A DNA stretch of 64,000 nucleotides. Origin: an uncultured Pseudomonadales bacterium. GTDB lineage: Bacteria; Pseudomonadota; Gammaproteobacteria; Pseudomonadales; Azotimanducaceae. A model generated the notes under the pieces. That model was not told where the DNA came from and searched no databases. It was given only the letters and a program-made list of their open reading frames with translations. Position 1 is the stretch's first letter; each line of letters begins with the position of its first letter. Of the stretch, positions 18,004 to 27,002 are shown piece by piece. Location of the stretch: NCBI GenBank assembly GCA_938036875.1, contig CALHVX010000020.1:186001-250000 (forward strand), given 5' to 3'. The position numbers were made by a program, and so were the translations under genes.

Positions 18004-19278
18004 ATGTTAAGAATTTTGAGCGTTCTGTGCGGAATGTTGTGTATGGGGGTCGTCCAGGCTGAAGATGGCTTAAGTGCCGGCAATACTGCTTGGGTACTGA
18101 CTTCTACAGCGTTGGTTCTATTCATGACTCTGCCGGGCTTGTCGTTATTCTACGGTGGGTTGGTGCGCAGCAAAAACGTGCTGAGCGTGTTGATGCAATG
18201 TTTTGTCATCGCTTGCTTGGTTTCGGTTTTGTGGCTGGTCGCCGGTTACAGCTTAGCCTTTGGACCCGGAGGTGCTTTCATTGGTGACTTCAGCAACTTG
18301 ATGTTTGCGAACATTGGTATCAACTCCATGGTTGGCGATATTCCAGAGTCGGGTTTTGCACTGTTTCAGATGACCTTTGCCATCATCACGCCAGCGCTAA
18401 TCATTGGTGGTTTTGCCGAGCGCATGCGTTTCTCGGCGGTGTTGCTGTTTACCACGTTTTGGTTGTTTGCGGTTTATGTACCGGTCTGCCACTGGGTGTG
18501 GGGCGGTGGTTGGCTTGCAGAGATGGGCTTTAAAGATTTTGCGGGTGGCGCGGTTGTGCATATCACGGCGGGTGTCGCCGCGTTGGTGGCGGCGTTGGTG
18601 CTCGGCAACCGACGCGGGTTTCCGCGTCAGCCCATGCCCCCGCACAACATGACGCTCACCGTAATGGGTGCAGGAATGTTATGGGTGGGTTGGTTTGGCT
18701 TCAATGGCGGCAGTGCCTTGGCAGCAAACGGAGACGCCGCCATGGCGATGTTGGTTACCCACCTTTCCGCTGCTGCAGGTGCCTTGGTGTGGACCATTCT
18801 GGAGTGGATTAAGTATGGTAAGCCAAGTGCGCTGGGAGCGGTAACCGGTGTGATTGCAGGTCTGGGTACCATTACTCCAGCGTCCGGTTATGTGGGGCCT
18901 GGCGGCGCCTTAGTCATTGGTATCACGGCTGGTTTTGTTTGCTTCTATGCAACCAACTGGATGAAGCAAAAGTTGCAGGTTGATGACTCTCTGGATGTCT
19001 TCCCAGTTCACGGTGTTGGTGGTTTGCTCGGTACTTTGCTCACTGGTGTGTTTGCGAGCAACGCGCTTGGCTTGTTTGCGGGTAAAGAAGAGATTGTTAT
19101 TTCTGAACAGCTAACCACCCAAGCCATTGGTGCTTTTGCAACCCTGGGGTACACCGCCGTTGTAACCTTTGTGATTCTTAAGTTAGTTGGCCTTCTTTGT
19201 GGCAACCGCGTCACAGAAGAAGAAGAGCAGCAAGGCTTGGATATAGTTATGCACAACGAAAAAGGTTACGACCTATAG
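18004..19278 (+). CDS. amtB: Ammonium transporter (Amt family)
   Basis: AmtB conducts ammonium/ammonia across the inner membrane. The 424-residue protein has a cleavable signal peptide ending near VVQA-EDG, as in E. coli AmtB, then 11 expected helices. The twin pore histidines are in VVHITAG (about residue 183) and FPVHGVGG (about 340). The ATG follows GGGAGAGGG. Unlike most gammaproteobacteria there is no glnK gene beside it: upstream is pyrD, downstream an unrelated gene. Two NtrC-type sites upstream suggest induction under nitrogen limitation. Confidence 0.96.
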   Translation: MLRILSVLCGMLCMGVVQAEDGLSAGNTAWVLTSTALVLFMTLPGLSLFYGGLVRSKNVLSVLMQCFVIACLVSVLWLVAGYSLAFGPGGAFIGDFSNLMFANIGINSMVGDIPESGFALFQMTFAIITPALIIGGFAERMRFSAVLLFTTFWLFAVYVPVCHWVWGGGWLAEMGFKDFAGGAVVHITAGVAALVAALVLGNRRGFPRQPMPPHNMTLTVMGAGMLWVGWFGFNGGSALAANGDAAMAMLVTHLSAAAGALVWTILEWIKYGKPSALGAVTGVIAGLGTITPASGYVGPGGALVIGITAGFVCFYATNWMKQKLQVDDSLDVFPVHGVGGLLGTLLTGVFASNALGLFAGKEEIVISEQLTTQAIGAFATLGYTAVVTFVILKLVGLLCGNRVTEEEEQQGLDIVMHNEKGYDL

Positions 19279-19310
19279 ATCTTAGTCAGACAGGCTGACA
19301 TGCCGGCAGT

Positions 19311-19338
19311 TTTACTGGGTATTCTAAAACCCAGTAAA
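19311..19338. terminator. 10-bp-stem hairpin after amtB
   Basis: TTTACTGGGT (19311-19320) and ACCCAGTAAA (19329-19338) form a perfect 10-bp stem with an 8-base loop. It begins 32 bases after the amtB stop and 56 bases before the next gene. There is no long T tract after it on either strand, so it could be a weak terminator, a 3' mRNA stabiliser or an operator of the next gene. Confidence 0.5.
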
Positions 19339-19393
19339 GCTTGCCCAAGCGTTGCCGATAACCTTGCTATTCGGGTCAAAGGAATTGCTTGGT

Positions 19394-20887
19394 ATGTTTG
19401 TACAATTGGGTTATGGGTTTCCCGCTGCGTCAAGTTATGCAGGGGCTGCACCAGCTAATCAAGGAAATGCAGCGGCTGCTCAAGCCCCTGCAGCGCTAAG
19501 CCAAACAAATGGGGTTGCGCCCGCCACTAGCGCGGTTGCGCCGCTGAGCGCTGGGCAATCCCACACTACCGCGAACAGCACCAATGCGACCGCGGTAGCG
19601 CAAACCCCGAATGCGGGCTCTGCGTTTGCCTCACCTGTGTTTTCGGTACCTCAATTTGCGATAGCTCAAGGCACTGTTGGCTTTTTTACGCCTCTTGGTT
19701 TAGTCGCGGGCGGCGGATTTGCCGGAGGCTTCGGAGGTTTTGGTGGCTATGCGCAAGGTGGTCAAAACCTCCAGGGTGCACAAGCACCTCAATCCGCGGT
19801 AGCCGCCTCAAGCGCTGATCATCAAGTTAGCAACCCAACCAATAGCTTGGCATCGGTTAACTCTGCTCAATCGGCCAACGCCTACGGCAGTTCGAGCTTT
19901 GGTGCGCCGTCGGCTGCGTTACCCTTTATCTTGTCTCCAGGGTTTGCGCAAAATGGGGCGCCCATCATGTTAGCGTTGCCCGTTTTTGCGTTTGGTTTTA
20001 TGGCGGCGCCGATGCAACAAGCACCCATTCAACAAACCCCGGTACAGCAACCCGCACCACAAGAACCTAGCGTTGCAGCGCCTGTTGAGCCCGCGGCCCC
20101 AGCAACATCAGAACCCGTTGCTCAGGTTGCGCCTCCAGTTACGGCGCCGGTGGTTGATGTGGCGCCGATTGCTGCGCCAACCCAGCCAGCGCCAGACGTT
20201 GTAATTAGCGCCTTGACCAATGCAGAGTTTGCCCGCTACGAGCAGGAGCAGATTAGCTCGGAGCTAGAAACCCAGTTGAAGCTAAGCCTAACCACGGCAG
20301 AGGGTGACACCATTACCTTAGATTTTAGCCAGCTAGACATCCTCAAGAGCAACAACTTAAGTGGTGTAGATGCCGGCGACAAGCCGTTGGAAGATGCCAC
20401 TGGGTCTGAGGACATGGAGCGTCTAGTGAAGATGGATGTTCAGGGTGATTTGTCTGCTGATGAGCAAAAGGCCGTGGATGCATTGCTTGAGGATATTACG
20501 GCGGTGGCCCAAAAGTTTTTCTCTGGATCAATGAACGATGCCGCCTCCATGTTGCGCGAACTAGATTTTGATACCTCGCAGCTTGCTGAGCTATCACTCA
20601 AGATGTCTATGACCCGAACCACGGAAATTCAAAGTGGGTATCGCGAAGGCTTGGATCAGCTAGACCAGCTAAGCTCGCGCGGCGGAGAGGTGATGGAGAT
20701 GTTGGACTTTATGGCCACCGAGCAGCGACGTTTGATCGATCGCGCGAAAGATGTGTTTGATGATGAAAGTGCAGTTCGCGTGGTGACCTCGTTGATCCCG
20801 CCGTTGCTGGAGCAACCGGCGGCTTTGGATGCCTTGGCAGAGCTGGATGCAAGCTTAGATGAGTTAGCACCAGAAGCTAGCGCCTAG
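19394..20887 (+). CDS. Large Ala/Gln/Pro-rich protein with conserved-looking C-terminal helical domain
   Basis: I do not recognise a named family. From ATG 19394 (AAAGGA 10 bases upstream) the product is 497 residues. Residues 1 to about 270 are low complexity: Ala, Gln, Pro, Ser, with glycine-rich (GGGFAGGFGGFGG) and PVQQ/PIQQ repeats and a few hydrophobic patches. Residues about 275-490 are acidic and ordered: LSLTTAEGDTITLDFSQLD, then SADEQKAVDALLEDITAVAQKFF and further helices. The TTAEGD/LDFS segment recalls hypothetical proteins of Shewanella and Vibrio. No signal peptide is clear. The gene stands alone between amtB and convergent ddl. A longer start at TTG 19352 is possible. Confidence 0.7.
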   Translation: MFVQLGYGFPAASSYAGAAPANQGNAAAAQAPAALSQTNGVAPATSAVAPLSAGQSHTTANSTNATAVAQTPNAGSAFASPVFSVPQFAIAQGTVGFFTPLGLVAGGGFAGGFGGFGGYAQGGQNLQGAQAPQSAVAASSADHQVSNPTNSLASVNSAQSANAYGSSSFGAPSAALPFILSPGFAQNGAPIMLALPVFAFGFMAAPMQQAPIQQTPVQQPAPQEPSVAAPVEPAAPATSEPVAQVAPPVTAPVVDVAPIAAPTQPAPDVVISALTNAEFARYEQEQISSELETQLKLSLTTAEGDTITLDFSQLDILKSNNLSGVDAGDKPLEDATGSEDMERLVKMDVQGDLSADEQKAVDALLEDITAVAQKFFSGSMNDAASMLRELDFDTSQLAELSLKMSMTRTTEIQSGYREGLDQLDQLSSRGGEVMEMLDFMATEQRRLIDRAKDVFDDESAVRVVTSLIPPLLEQPAALDALAELDASLDELAPEASA

Positions 20888-20892
20888 CACAA

Positions 20893-20927
20893 CTAGCTAG
20901 TCTCTCTAGCTAGCCTCTTTAGCTAGC
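20893..20927. repeat. Three TAGCTAG short repeats between convergent genes
   Basis: CTAGCTAG, CTAGCTAG and TAGCTAG occur at a spacing of about 13 bases, separated by TCTCT/CCTCTT, across the 31-base gap and into the ddl stop. The self-complementary core allows small hairpins. It may be an accidental microrepeat or a weak bidirectional terminator. Confidence 0.45.
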
Positions 20928-21926
20928 CCCTGCGGCACTAGTACGTCCATGCGTACTAGGACGCCCGCGACTGAGTGCGCTGTGCACCAACGCCTGCATA
21001 AGCGCCTCAAAGTTTAGACCAAAGGCGTTAGCCCCATCCGGGTACAAACTGGTTGGGGTCATGCCTGGCAAGGTATTGGTTTCAAGCAGTACGATGCTGT
21101 TGTCTGGTGCCACAATAAAGTCAGATCTCGATAAATCTCGCAAACCTAGCAACTGGTGCGCCTGCAAGGCGATGGATTGCAGTGTTTCATTCACCCTGGC
21201 GGGTAGCTCTGCTGGGATGATGTGGTCACTGCTGCCTACCGCGTAGCGGTTGTGGAAGTCGTACCACTCGCCTTGTGCGGTACGAACCTCGATCACCGGA
21301 AAGGCGGCAGGTTGCTCGCCATCTAAGTCGATCACCCCCACCGTAATTTCTTTGCCTTCGATATAGGCTTCAACCAGCGCCCCGTTGCCTGAAGCTAGGG
21401 CCTCACGAATAGCGGGCTCTAGCGCTGCGGCTTGGGTTACCCGGGTCACTCCAATGGCAGATCCTTGTTGGTTTGGTTTCACTACAACACGTTCGCCAAG
21501 CTTAGCTAGTACATCCTGGGCTGCTGCTGCTGGATCTTGCCCTGGCGGCAGGACCAAGTCTTCAGCCAGGGGCAGGCCGGCAGCGCGATAGAGGTGCTTG
21601 GCAAGAGTTTTGTCCATAGCGGCAGCGCTGCTAACAACGCCGCTTCCCACATAGCAATAATCTAGGATGTCTAAAAAGCCTTGCACCGTACCGTCTTCGC
21701 CAGGTGGGCCATGCAAGACGGGAAACACGACATCCGGTTGTTGCAGCGCAAGCGCTGCGCCAACGTTTGCGGCAAGCTCATGGCAAGTTACGGCATGGCC
21801 TAGCTTGCTAAGCGCATTGGCAACTTCTTTTGCCGAGCTGCGAGAAACGTCCGCTTCAGCTGATGGGCCTCCCATGAGTATGGCAAGGTTGAGTTTGGCC
21901 GCTTGCGGTGAGTTGATTGGTGTCAT
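20919..21926 (-). CDS. ddl: D-alanine--D-alanine ligase
   Basis: Ddl joins two D-alanines for peptidoglycan precursors, using ATP in the cytosol. The 335-residue protein has the ATP-grasp layout: MGGPSAEADVSRSS at residues 18-31 (in place of the usual GGxSxEhevSl), VVKPNQQGSAIGV for ATP binding, EITVGVI, and DFIVAPDNSIVLLETNTLPGMT (in segments) with the magnesium ligands. It is separate from the mur/ftsQ cluster, the place many gammaproteobacteria keep ddlB. It ends a minus-strand run with the GNAT gene 4 bases upstream. Confidence 0.95.
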   Translation of the reverse strand: MTPINSPQAAKLNLAILMGGPSAEADVSRSSAKEVANALSKLGHAVTCHELAANVGAALALQQPDVVFPVLHGPPGEDGTVQGFLDILDYCYVGSGVVSSAAAMDKTLAKHLYRAAGLPLAEDLVLPPGQDPAAAAQDVLAKLGERVVVKPNQQGSAIGVTRVTQAAALEPAIREALASGNGALVEAYIEGKEITVGVIDLDGEQPAAFPVIEVRTAQGEWYDFHNRYAVGSSDHIIPAELPARVNETLQSIALQAHQLLGLRDLSRSDFIVAPDNSIVLLETNTLPGMTPTSLYPDGANAFGLNFEALMQALVHSALSRGRPSTHGRTSAAGAS

Positions 21927-21930
21927 CGGT

Positions 21931-22494
21931 TTACTCCGTGCGTCTTCCTAGCCAGCTTCGCGTGTTGCTGCGATACAGTGATGTGCGTGCATCGTGGAAG
22001 GTCCAGCGTTCGTGATCACGCCATTTTCCATCAATGAATAAGAACCCGGGTGAAAGCCCTTCAAACTGAAAACCGTTGGTTTTAACCAAGGCGATGCTGC
22101 GCACATTGTCGGGTTGAATGTTGGCTTCGAGACGGTGCAGGCCAAGCTCTTCTACGGCGTAGGTGATTGCCTGCCTGAGGGCCTCACCCATATAGCCTTG
22201 ACCGTCGAAGCCCAAGCCGATGTAGTAGCCCAAAGATGCGCTAAGAAAAGAGCCGCGCACGATATTGTTGATGTTGATGGCGCCCAGCAAGCGCTCGTCT
22301 TCAATACGGCGGATGACCAACCCAACATGATCGTCACGCATGACGCGGTCTAAATAATGATCGAACATGGTGTTTGAACGTGGGGGGCTTATCCAGGGCT
22401 CGTGCAAGCGGCGGCTACGTTGCATCAGGGTCAGAAATTCTGGCCCGTCGCTGCGCTGTACTTGGCGCAAGCAAACTCTGGGGCTGCTAGTCAA
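21931..22494 (-). CDS. GNAT acetyltransferase, RimJ/RimL-like
   Basis: The 187-residue protein matches RimJ-type N-acetyltransferases: VCLRQVQRSDGPEFLTL start, then YYIGLGFDGQGYMGEALR as the acetyl-CoA loop and LHRLEANIQPDNVRSIAL with KTNGFQFEG. Such enzymes acetylate N-termini (for example ribosomal proteins), but the target here is unknown. TTG at 22494 is chosen because it overlaps the upstream gene's TGA (TTGA), although the frame is open further. It precedes ddl by 4 bases. Confidence 0.88.
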   Translation of the reverse strand: MTSSPRVCLRQVQRSDGPEFLTLMQRSRRLHEPWISPPRSNTMFDHYLDRVMRDDHVGLVIRRIEDERLLGAININNIVRGSFLSASLGYYIGLGFDGQGYMGEALRQAITYAVEELGLHRLEANIQPDNVRSIALVKTNGFQFEGLSPGFLFIDGKWRDHERWTFHDARTSLYRSNTRSWLGRRTE

Positions 22495-22727
22495 TGGTCT
22501 TCCTGGGCTGCGCTGTTTTCTAGCACAAATATTTCCCACAAAGTCGGCGGGATCATTGCAATGCCCAGCACCAACAAGTGGACAGGATGGGTAGTCCAGC
22601 CGGAGCCATCAAACCACAAGCCGTCGAGGCTGAAGCCTTTGGCTTGCCAGGTCATGAGCCCCATGGTGGTGAGCGCAAAGCCTATGGCCAGCAGGCTGAA
22701 TCTAAGTAAGTACTTGAACGTTTGCAT
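22491..22727 (-). CDS. Small two-helix membrane protein of unknown function
   Basis: The 78-residue product has two hydrophobic helices (LLRFSLLAIGFALTTMGLM and LLVLGIAMIPPTLWEIFVL) joined by a loop with tryptophans. The tail is short and charged. Its stop overlaps the GNAT start, so the two are translated together. I do not recognise the family. Confidence 0.65.
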   Translation of the reverse strand: MQTFKYLLRFSLLAIGFALTTMGLMTWQAKGFSLDGLWFDGSGWTTHPVHLLVLGIAMIPPTLWEIFVLENSAAQEDH

Positions 22728-22761
22728 AGCTTGGCCAGTATCGTTGCCCCCGACTTTAGGT

Positions 22762-23802
22762 TCAAGCTTTTGGAAGCATTAGGTAGCAAGCGCCACGATT
22801 TCTTAGCCAAGCCTCCATAAACTGCTCCAGCGGATATTGGCGGCACACAGCAGCAACCGCAGGTGCGGCGGGGTCGCTAACTAACGCATAGCCGTTGTCT
22901 ATCCCGTGCAACATGACTAGGTGTCCGCTCGTTTGTGGCTGCGGCGCATCTAGCAGTGCACCTTTGGCATATTTTATGCTCGCGACCAGCGGGAGTTGCG
23001 CTTCTAGAACGCCTTTGATTTGGGTAGCTTGCGTCAGTGTTTCGATAGCTCCCAGGTGTCCCAGGCGGCTTGCTTGATAAAGATTAAGCGGCCATACCCC
23101 GTACATGCCGGTAGCGCCATCCCGGCAGGCGGCAACAAAGCTTGGCCAGCTCAGCGCAGCGCCCGGTGACAACTGGCGCATCGCCATAGCGGTTGCCGTG
23201 GGTGAGCATATGCCGCCACGAATTGCATTCGGACCGAGTCGCTGGCTTAACGGGCGTACTGGCTGGGATTGACCCAACAGACGATCTGTCGCAAGTGGTG
23301 CCAAACTCAACGCACCAGTGAGTTGCTGCGGGCGAATACACACATTGAGTAGGTAACGTGGGTCTGGCTTTGCTCCGGATAAACGTAACTTTAGTTTTAA
23401 TGCGCTCTGTTGCTTAGCGGTGAGCCAATAATCAATATGGGTACTGATGCCGTCCAGTTGGCTGGTGGTTACAGCGGTGCTGGTTCTTGGTTTCTGGGTG
23501 ACGCTGGGTACGCATGGCAACGACGATATTCCCGGCGACCCACACAAGGTAAATTGGGTACCATAGTTGTGTTCACCCAGCTGGGTGTAGCTAGGAATTA
23601 CAACGCTGTCTGCCGGTATAGGTGGCAAGTCTATTTCGACTTCCCAATCCCCAGCGTTATCGTCAAGCGGCAGCGGTTGAAAGGTTAAGGGTTGGGTCTG
23701 GCAGGCAAATGGGTATTGCTTGGCGGTTTGTACATCGGCGTAGCGCAACTTTGTGTCGCTAGCAGCGTTGTCTAAACGAGATTTAGAAATGGCATCACTC
23801 AT
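22762..23802 (-). CDS. C39-like cysteine peptidase family protein
   Basis: The 346-residue protein has a non-catalytic N-terminal half (beta rich, probably binding) and a C39-like papain-fold domain. The candidate catalytic Cys199 is in GGICSPTATAMAM, His in GHLVMLHGID and Asp in ALVSDPAAP. Similar proteins are annotated as C39-like peptidases of unknown substrate. No signal peptide or ABC transporter domain is present, so it is not a bacteriocin exporter. The ATG at 23802 overlaps the divergent thioredoxin-fold gene by 14 bases. Confidence 0.8.
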   Translation of the reverse strand: MSDAISKSRLDNAASDTKLRYADVQTAKQYPFACQTQPLTFQPLPLDDNAGDWEVEIDLPPIPADSVVIPSYTQLGEHNYGTQFTLCGSPGISSLPCVPSVTQKPRTSTAVTTSQLDGISTHIDYWLTAKQQSALKLKLRLSGAKPDPRYLLNVCIRPQQLTGALSLAPLATDRLLGQSQPVRPLSQRLGPNAIRGGICSPTATAMAMRQLSPGAALSWPSFVAACRDGATGMYGVWPLNLYQASRLGHLGAIETLTQATQIKGVLEAQLPLVASIKYAKGALLDAPQPQTSGHLVMLHGIDNGYALVSDPAAPAVAAVCRQYPLEQFMEAWLRNRGACYLMLPKA

Positions 23803-24055
23803 ACTTTATGTTACCGAGCATTGTAGCTTGTGCGATACGGCCTTTGAGCTGTTGCTCGGCATGCCGGAGTTGGCTGGCATGTCCTTAGCCACCTTGGACA
23901 TCGCAGTGCCGGGGGCCGTCAGTGAGCAAGCGTTTGACGCGCTGGCACCGCGGTTGCCGGTTTTGGCACTAGACTTGGGGGCAGCGACCACCTCGGAGCA
24001 AACCTTGGATTGGCCGTTCACGACGCACCAGGTTGTGCAGCTGCTAAGGCGCTAG
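23789..24055 (+). CDS. Glutaredoxin/thioredoxin-fold protein (DUF836-like)
   Basis: The 88-residue protein has the redox motif CSLC at residues 12-15 after a first strand LILYVTEH, a size and pattern typical of DUF836 glutaredoxin-like proteins. Its reductant and substrate are unknown. ATG 23789 is chosen over an upstream start at 23753 because the family begins right before the first strand. It overlaps the divergent C39-like gene by 14 bases and the convergent tatD gene by 38. Confidence 0.82.
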   Translation: MASLILYVTEHCSLCDTAFELLLGMPELAGMSLATLDIAVPGAVSEQAFDALAPRLPVLALDLGAATTSEQTLDWPFTTHQVVQLLRR

Positions 24056-24881
24056 CGGGTAAGTTAAACAAGCGTTTGGCATTGTCACTACTGTGTTGTT
24101 GCACTTGAGCTTCGCTAATCTCCAGCAAGCTTGCCAGGCTGCTGGCGACATAAGGAAGTAGGGCTGGCGTGTTTCGTCTTTTGTGTTTCTTGTCTTGCGG
24201 CGCCGGGGCATTTTGTGGGCGCAGATAGGGCGCGTCGGTCTCTATCAGCAAACGTGACAGCGGAATCTTAGGGATCAGCTCACGCAATGCCTGGCCACGT
24301 TTTTGGTCGCTAACCCAGCCGGTGATGCCAATGTAGCAACCGGCTTCCAGATAGCCTTGCAAGGCCGCCGCCGTACCGGTGAAGCAATGGATTACCACGC
24401 AGCTCAAGTCGCTGCGGCCTGCGCCTAGCAGCTGCTGTTGCAGTATTTGCAGCGTATCCGTTGATGCGTCGCGGTCGTGTACAAATAGCGGTAGCTGACA
24501 CTCTGCCGCGAGCGCCACCTGCGCGGCAAAACACCTTTTTTGGCTGCTTGGGTTTGAAAAGTTGCGAAAGTAGTCCAAACCCATTTCACCCATGGCAACT
24601 ACTTGGGGTTGTTTGGCGAGCTGGGCTAAGTCTTGAAGCCAATGCTCGGTGATTTCCTGTGCATGGTGGGGGTGCACACCAGCAGTGGCGAAGCAGGCGG
24701 TTGTGTTTGGCGTCCGCTCTTCATCCCGTTGTTGGCAGTAGCTTTGCGCTTGTTGGCTATTGGCGACGGTGGTGCCGGTAATGAGCAAGCCGCGAACCCC
24801 CGCCTGGTAAGCTTCAAGCAGCAGTTGGTTGTGCTCTCCATCAAACTGCGAGCTAAACAGGTTGACCCCAATGTCGATCAT
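24018..24881 (-). CDS. tatD: TatD-type metal-dependent hydrolase/DNase
   Basis: The 287-residue protein starts MIDIGVNLFSSQFDGEH, the TatD-proper form where the usual first HxH is absent. It retains GVHPHHAQEI, GEMGLDYFR, LFVHDRDAS, VIHCFTG and ETDAPYLRPQN, which hold the metal ligands. TatD proteins are 3'-5' exonucleases linked to DNA repair and RNA quality control. Its 3' end runs 38 bases into the opposite-strand thioredoxin-fold gene. Confidence 0.93.
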   Translation of the reverse strand: MIDIGVNLFSSQFDGEHNQLLLEAYQAGVRGLLITGTTVANSQQAQSYCQQRDEERTPNTTACFATAGVHPHHAQEITEHWLQDLAQLAKQPQVVAMGEMGLDYFRNFSNPSSQKRCFAAQVALAAECQLPLFVHDRDASTDTLQILQQQLLGAGRSDLSCVVIHCFTGTAAALQGYLEAGCYIGITGWVSDQKRGQALRELIPKIPLSRLLIETDAPYLRPQNAPAPQDKKHKRRNTPALLPYVASSLASLLEISEAQVQQHSSDNAKRLFNLPASALAAAQPGAS

Positions 24882-24905
24882 TGCGCTTGACCTATGCCGC
24901 GGGCA

Positions 24906-27002
24906 CTAATCACGTTGTGCTAGTGCGGATGTTGTCGGTTGTGATTGAGGCAATAGGGGGACAAACAGCTCGCTAGTTTGCAGCAGTGGGTTTGGCTGGT
25001 TAAGTTTTTGGTTGTACACCTGAATAAACGCCAAAACGTTTTGGACGTAGTTGCGTGTCTCTCGGAAAGGAATTCGCTCAATCCAAACATCCATTGGCAT
25101 ATTTGCACTGTCTGCAAGCCAGCGGTCGACCCGGTGTTCACCGGCATTGTAGCCGGCAATCGCTAATGGGCGACTGCCATTGAAGCGGTCCAGCAGGGTA
25201 GCCAAGTAGTGGCTGGCAATCTCAATGTTGGTGGAAGGGCGATAGAGCGATGTGTTGGTTGGCTTGGCAAGGTTCGCGCGTGTGGCCACCTGTTTTGCTG
25301 TGCTTGGTAGTAGTTGCATTAAGCCGCGGGCATCAGCATGGGAGCGCGCGCGTTCATCAAAAGCGCTTTCTTGTCGAGACACGGCCAGCAACATGGCAAC
25401 CGGCACCGAGGTTGCATGGCTCTGTCTTTGGTAGTGGGTCATGTGCAAAAGCGGGAACCGCAGGTCAGTATCATCGTGTAGCTTCGCCTTGTTGGCCGCA
25501 GCTATGGCTTGTCTAGGCCAACCGATATCCGCAGCCAAGGTGGCTGCAGCGGCACGTTCAGGTTGGTTGCTATTCGAAAGCAAACCTCGCCATTCACGTG
25601 CAGCAGCAATAAATTCTCGCACTGCGTACAGTTCGGTGGCGCGCACGAAAGCTGGGTTGTTCTGTAGCTTTGCTTCGACCACTGCATCGCGCTCGGTGAC
25701 CGACCGGTTTAAGACTCCGGGTTGCTCAAGGCGTTGCGCCGCTAAAAAACCGTAGTAATCGCGGCGCTGGGCTAAGGCCGCTAGCATAAGCTGGCTGCGG
25801 TCCGAACTGTGTTGAGTTTCTTCTAAAGCGCGTGCTAGCCAGTATTGCCAGCGGTTTTTCGCTTTTTGGGCACTGTCTAGCTGATCGATCCAGTGGTAGG
25901 CGGCACTCCAATTTTGATTTTTAACGGCAGCCATGGCAAGCCCCTCGTGCAGTTGGGTTGCTTGTACTTCAGGCAAGCCTTGTAACGCGGTGGCATCGGT
26001 ATCTGGGAACTCTCCGGCATTAGCGTAGGCTAAGGCGATGTTGACTTCAGTTTGGCTGCGCTGCTCGTTGGTGAAAGCCCAATGTTTGCGCGCTTGCCAC
26101 AAGGTTTGCGCTTGCTGTGTTTCCCCTTTGCGTAGCAAGCGTTGCACAGCATGCAGCAAAATTTGTCGAGTGCGGGGCCTGTCTTGATTTTGTGGCGTAC
26201 CGCCGGAGGCTTGGGCAATTTTATCTGCAAACTTCTGCGGTTGCTGGTGCGCTAGATAAAAGAGCTGGCCTTCCGCCTGGTCTTCCTGTGGTAACAGTTT
26301 GACCAGGTAGCGGGCTAGGGTGCGTTGGTTCGCACCTAGCGCGAGGCTAAGACGTTGCCAGACCATGGTGTTTGTCAGCTGATCCGCTTTGATCCACAAA
26401 TCAAAGATGGGGTCACAGGATTTAGGTAGGGATTTGCCCGATATCCAGAGCTCGGGAACTTGTGCAAAGGCTGCTTTTTTACGGTTGGTTGCATACAAAG
26501 CACGCAAGCGGTAGCACTGTAGATCTTTGTTTAGGTGCTCAAGCTTGGCTTTTTCAAATTGGGTTAGATAGCGTCGCCATTGGGACCTGCTGCCGATGGC
26601 CTTCAGCCAGCGAGCCTGTAGCAGACGAGTGATAGGTAGGTCAGCATTGGCTTTTGCAAAAGCGTGCATCTCTTTGTCAGAAACACTGCTAAGGCGGCGC
26701 CGCATATCGTGATATTGAAGGTAGGGTGCAATGGCATAGCCTTCAAGCTTGCTCAATGCAATGTTGAAGTTTTCTTTCTGGCCGGTTGCTAGATATCGTT
26801 TTGCGCGCAGATAGGTGGCGCGCTGGGCGTAGTCTTGCCCGTTGGGCTGTACCGCTGAGCTGTTATCCGTTTGCGCACGGCTTGGTGCGCTCCAGCCCAG
26901 GCTGATCGCTAGGGTGATCAAACAAGCGAATAGGGCGCCATGCGAGCTCGCGTAGTTTTTGCGTTGTTGCTGCGCCGAAGCGCTAGTTTGGAAGAACGTC
27001 AC
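24906..27002 (-). CDS. slt: Soluble lytic murein transglycosylase
   Basis: Slt cleaves the glycan strands of peptidoglycan from the periplasm, forming 1,6-anhydro ends. The protein of about 698 residues has a signal peptide (FACLITLAISLGWSAPSRA), a long superhelical alpha-domain and a C-terminal lysozyme-like domain. The catalytic Glu is in SRQESAFDERA, followed by GLMQLLPSTAKQVA and IAGYNAGEHRVDRWL. No ATG fits the N-terminus: GTG at 27002 is chosen, and TTG at 27029 is possible. It lies 24 bases upstream of tatD on the same strand. Confidence 0.93.
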   Translation of the reverse strand: MTFFQTSASAQQQRKNYASSHGALFACLITLAISLGWSAPSRAQTDNSSAVQPNGQDYAQRATYLRAKRYLATGQKENFNIALSKLEGYAIAPYLQYHDMRRRLSSVSDKEMHAFAKANADLPITRLLQARWLKAIGSRSQWRRYLTQFEKAKLEHLNKDLQCYRLRALYATNRKKAAFAQVPELWISGKSLPKSCDPIFDLWIKADQLTNTMVWQRLSLALGANQRTLARYLVKLLPQEDQAEGQLFYLAHQQPQKFADKIAQASGGTPQNQDRPRTRQILLHAVQRLLRKGETQQAQTLWQARKHWAFTNEQRSQTEVNIALAYANAGEFPDTDATALQGLPEVQATQLHEGLAMAAVKNQNWSAAYHWIDQLDSAQKAKNRWQYWLARALEETQHSSDRSQLMLAALAQRRDYYGFLAAQRLEQPGVLNRSVTERDAVVEAKLQNNPAFVRATELYAVREFIAAAREWRGLLSNSNQPERAAAATLAADIGWPRQAIAAANKAKLHDDTDLRFPLLHMTHYQRQSHATSVPVAMLLAVSRQESAFDERARSHADARGLMQLLPSTAKQVATRANLAKPTNTSLYRPSTNIEIASHYLATLLDRFNGSRPLAIAGYNAGEHRVDRWLADSANMPMDVWIERIPFRETRNYVQNVLAFIQVYNQKLNQPNPLLQTSELFVPLLPQSQPTTSALAQRD

